NCBI GenBank assembly: GCA_025058955.1
Contig: JANXDV010000023.1
Span: forward strand, 1-13,287
Direction: 5' to 3'
DNA: 13,287 nucleotides
From: Archaeoglobaceae archaeon
GTDB lineage: Archaea > Halobacteriota > Archaeoglobi > Archaeoglobales > Archaeoglobaceae
In this document: positions 11,835-13,287 of the stretch, piece after piece
Layout: each line of letters starts with the position of its first letter
How positions within the stretch are numbered: the first letter of the stretch is position 1
Notes under the pieces: model-generated
What the model saw: the letters and a program-made list of their open reading frames with translations, nothing else
Told to the model about the DNA's origin: nothing
Databases searched by the model: none
Translations under genes and position numbers: made by a program

Positions 11835-12734
11835 ATGGAATTTCCACCTTTTCGTCCACCAAGTGAAGCTCACAGCTATCTCATACGTGTTGTCAGAGGA
11901 TGCAACTGGAACAAATGTCTATTTTGCTCGATGTATAAAGCTATAGATTTTGAGCAGAGACCCAAAGAAGATATTCTTAAAGATATAGATGAGATTCCAA
12001 GGTATTTTCCAAAATCTAAGTCCGCATTCCTTGGCGATTCAAATCCGTTAATTCATAAGGACATCGTTGAAATTGTCCGATACTTAAAGCTAAGAAGACC
12101 CGAAGTGGAAAGAATTACCGCTTATGCAAGGATAAAGACGATTGCAAACATGCCTGAGGAGAAGCTGAGGGATTTGAAATCTGCAGGGCTTACAAGACTT
12201 CACATGGGACTTGAAAGCGGTGATGATGAAATTCTAAGGCTTGTTCAGAAAGGAATAACTGCAGAGGATGCAATTAAGGCTGGAAAAAAGGCTGGAAAGT
12301 TTTTTGAAACAACCTACTACGTCATCACAGGCTTAGGTGGAGTGGAAAGGAGTGAAAAGCATGCGAAAAATACTGCGAGAGTTATAAATGAGGCTAAACC
12401 TACATTTGTAAGAATCAGAAATCTCACGATAACGAATCCAGAAATGGAAGGAGTTGTGAAATTGCTCAATGCGGAAGAACAGCTTGAAGAGTTGAGAAAT
12501 TTGCTTGAAGGTATAAAAGTTGAAACTTACTTCACTTGCGACCACATTTCGAATTACCTTTTCACAAACCGAGGAGCAATTTTCACAGGAGTTCATGGAA
12601 AGCTCCCAGAGGAGAAAGAAGATATGCTTAAGATCATAGAAGATACGCTTGAAACAGTCAAAGCTCTGAAAAAGTCTGGGGTGGAGGTTTTTACGAGCAA
12701 CGATATGTTCAGATTCGGTTTTATTTCTCTATAA
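11835..12734 (+). CDS. Radical SAM protein with CX4CX2C cluster motif
   Basis: At residues 19-31, VVRGCNWNKCLFC holds Cys23, Cys28 and Cys31, which should ligate the [4Fe-4S] cluster that cleaves S-adenosylmethionine. The spacing is CX4CX2C, not the common CX3CX2C, and matches a subset of radical SAM proteins with motifs like GCxxNxCxFC. Further typical segments are AFLGDSNPL (the GGE-like position), AGLTRLHMGLESGDDEILRLVQKG and YYVITGLGG. At 299 residues it has the SAM barrel plus a short C-terminal part; I see no SPASM cysteine cluster or B12-binding domain, though a Cys occurs near residue 234 (FTCDH). The substrate is unknown. ATG 11835 is favoured by GAGG 8 nt upstream; ATG 11829, which overlaps the preceding stop, is the alternative. 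The stop overlaps a doubtful convergent ORF by 6 bp. Confidence 0.88.
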   Translation: MEFPPFRPPSEAHSYLIRVVRGCNWNKCLFCSMYKAIDFEQRPKEDILKDIDEIPRYFPKSKSAFLGDSNPLIHKDIVEIVRYLKLRRPEVERITAYARIKTIANMPEEKLRDLKSAGLTRLHMGLESGDDEILRLVQKGITAEDAIKAGKKAGKFFETTYYVITGLGGVERSEKHAKNTARVINEAKPTFVRIRNLTITNPEMEGVVKLLNAEEQLEELRNLLEGIKVETYFTCDHISNYLFTNRGAIFTGVHGKLPEEKEDMLKIIEDTLETVKALKKSGVEVFTSNDMFRFGFISL

Positions 12735-12899
12735 CTTAAATTTTATAAAAATCATTTCCAAAGCAGTGTCAGAATCTGTCGAATTCAAAGCCAACGAATT
12801 CTCTGGTTTATCCAGCTTCATTGGAAATTGTTTGCAATTTGAGAAAACCTTGACTACGCTTACAATCTTCCCGCTAACGGAATGCTTTTCCCTCTTCAT
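12729..12899 (-). CDS. Doubtful 56-codon ORF, possible gene remnant
   Basis: An ATG-initiated minus-strand frame of 56 codons lies between the radical SAM and AMMECR1 genes, in a 267-bp stretch that otherwise shows nothing. The product has a segment SVVKVFSNCKQF reminiscent of the VVKxFGNCxxF start of small archaeal proteins I know as the TIGR04076 family, and a later LNSTDSDTAL that could be the decayed equivalent of their conserved Asp/Cys region; the usual C-terminal half is missing. A weak TATA-like ATATTTTAC lies about 28 bp upstream. The last 6 bp overlap the radical SAM stop. It may be a truncated, decaying gene, a small real gene, or chance. The opposite-strand frame over the same bases looks less protein-like. 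Confidence 0.3.
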   Translation of the reverse strand: MKREKHSVSGKIVSVVKVFSNCKQFPMKLDKPENSLALNSTDSDTALEMIFIKFKL

Positions 12900-13001
12900 A
12901 TCTATTCTTCAGTATATTTTGAGTAAAATATTCTTCGGGAGTAGAAGAGGATGATTAGACACCTATCATCAGAAACCCACATTTGCACAGCTAAATGAAA
13001 T

Positions 13002-13287
13002 TCAAAACTTACAACTCTTGATGTCCACCTCAACCACTTCTCCTCTTGGCTCAGCCTCCTTAAAAATTTGCCCCTCGAATCTATAAACTTCCGCCCCAGT
13101 AAGCCAGCAGTCTGGCGATAGCCCAGCTTTCATGCAAGTTTGGCTTAAAAACTCCTCCGCATCGAAGCCAAACTCAACCGCAACCTGTGGTAAAAGAAGA
13201 CCTGAAAAAAGTCCTTTTTTTACCATTAACCCATGTTTTCCAATTTCCACAAATTTTGGAAGATCTTGAGGTTTCGCTTTGATCTTT
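13002..13287 (-). CDS. AMMECR1 domain protein, 5' end cut by window edge
   Basis: Only the C-terminal 94 or so residues are inside the window, and the frame continues past the right edge. The sequence KFVEIGKHGLMVKKG, GLLLPQVAVEFGFDAEEFL, SQTCMKAGLSPDCWL and VYRFEGQIF is the well-conserved C-terminal half of the AMMECR1 family. The other family hallmark (LRGCIG) should lie upstream, outside the window. GTG 13248-13250 could serve as a start but sits inside the conserved domain, so it is not the true start. The biochemical function of AMMECR1 in archaea is not settled; it often occurs with Memo and a PflA-like radical SAM protein, but no such partners are seen here. Confidence 0.92.
   Translation of the reverse strand, partial: KIKAKPQDLPKFVEIGKHGLMVKKGLFSGLLLPQVAVEFGFDAEEFLSQTCMKAGLSPDCWLTGAEVYRFEGQIFKEAEPRGEVVEVDIKSCKF

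Noticed and set aside
12766..12954. Plus-strand 62-codon frame downstream of the radical SAM gene
   Set aside because: It starts with GTG without a ribosome site, its composition is not protein-like, and the opposite strand fits better.
11835..13287. Radical SAM gene next to AMMECR1, suggesting the AmmeMemoRadiSam system
   Set aside because: The radical SAM protein is of the CX4CX2C type, not the PflA-like partner of that system; the genes are convergent and no Memo gene is present.
1..13287. CRISPR array, transposon ends, tRNA or attachment sites
   Set aside because: No regularly spaced long repeats, no transposase or integrase, and no cloverleaf-like segment were found on reading both strands.

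Overview
This 13.3 kb stretch looks like a chromosome segment of a thermophilic euryarchaeon, most likely of the order Archaeoglobales (Archaeoglobus/Ferroglobus type). The grounds are the archaeal-type proteins (pyruvoyl-dependent arginine decarboxylase, deoxyhypusine synthase, archaeal lumazine synthase, DUF166, DUF447, a CooC-type nickel ATPase, the archaeal HTH regulator family), the dense packing with 4-20 bp gene overlaps, and TATA boxes about 25 bp upstream of the first codon of most lead genes. The taxon is an inference from protein style; no rRNA or other marker gene is present. I see no tRNA, rRNA, CRISPR array, IS element or integrase.

Layout. (1) 1-883, minus: a leaderless 60-residue protein translationally coupled to a PD-(D/E)XK nuclease of NucS/DUF91 type that runs off the left edge; this part is the most AT-rich by eye. 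(2) 955-3216, minus: a DUF447 protein, a CitG-like protein (triphosphoribosyl-dephospho-CoA synthase family) and a membrane-anchored DsbA-like thiol oxidoreductase. (3) 3289-4837, minus: an aspartate-type aminotransferase coupled to lumazine synthase RibH. (4) 4838-5270: a 433-bp non-coding stretch with short tandem repeats, a perfect 8-bp stem and a 10-bp palindrome. (5) 5271-6818, plus: arginine decarboxylase followed with no gap by deoxyhypusine synthase, linking the entry to polyamine synthesis with spermidine-dependent eIF5A modification. (6) 6799-8198, minus: CooC-like ATPase plus DUF166, probably nickel/CO-dehydrogenase related. (7) 8300-10056, plus: a tight four-gene operon of two unrecognised small proteins, a membrane-anchored Roadblock/LC7 protein and a secreted-then-anchored coiled-coil protein. 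I could not match it to any described system and regard it as the best candidate for something new. (8) 10053-11484, minus: a flavin-reductase-like protein coupled to an archaeal HTH regulator with a degenerate nuclease-like N-terminus. (9) 11563-12734, plus: an 89-residue protein coupled to a radical SAM enzyme with CX4CX2C spacing. (10) 12729-13287, minus: a doubtful 56-codon ORF and the C-terminal part of an AMMECR1 protein cut by the right edge.

Functional picture. Much of the window serves cofactor and central metabolism typical of an anaerobic archaeon that uses the Wood-Ljungdahl pathway: flavin synthesis (RibH), flavin-binding proteins (DUF447, flavin reductase), a probable C1-cofactor pair (CitG-like/DUF447), CODH nickel handling (CooC/DUF166) and polyamine/hypusine metabolism. 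Lead genes appear leaderless, while internal operon genes use Shine-Dalgarno sites or stop/start overlaps.
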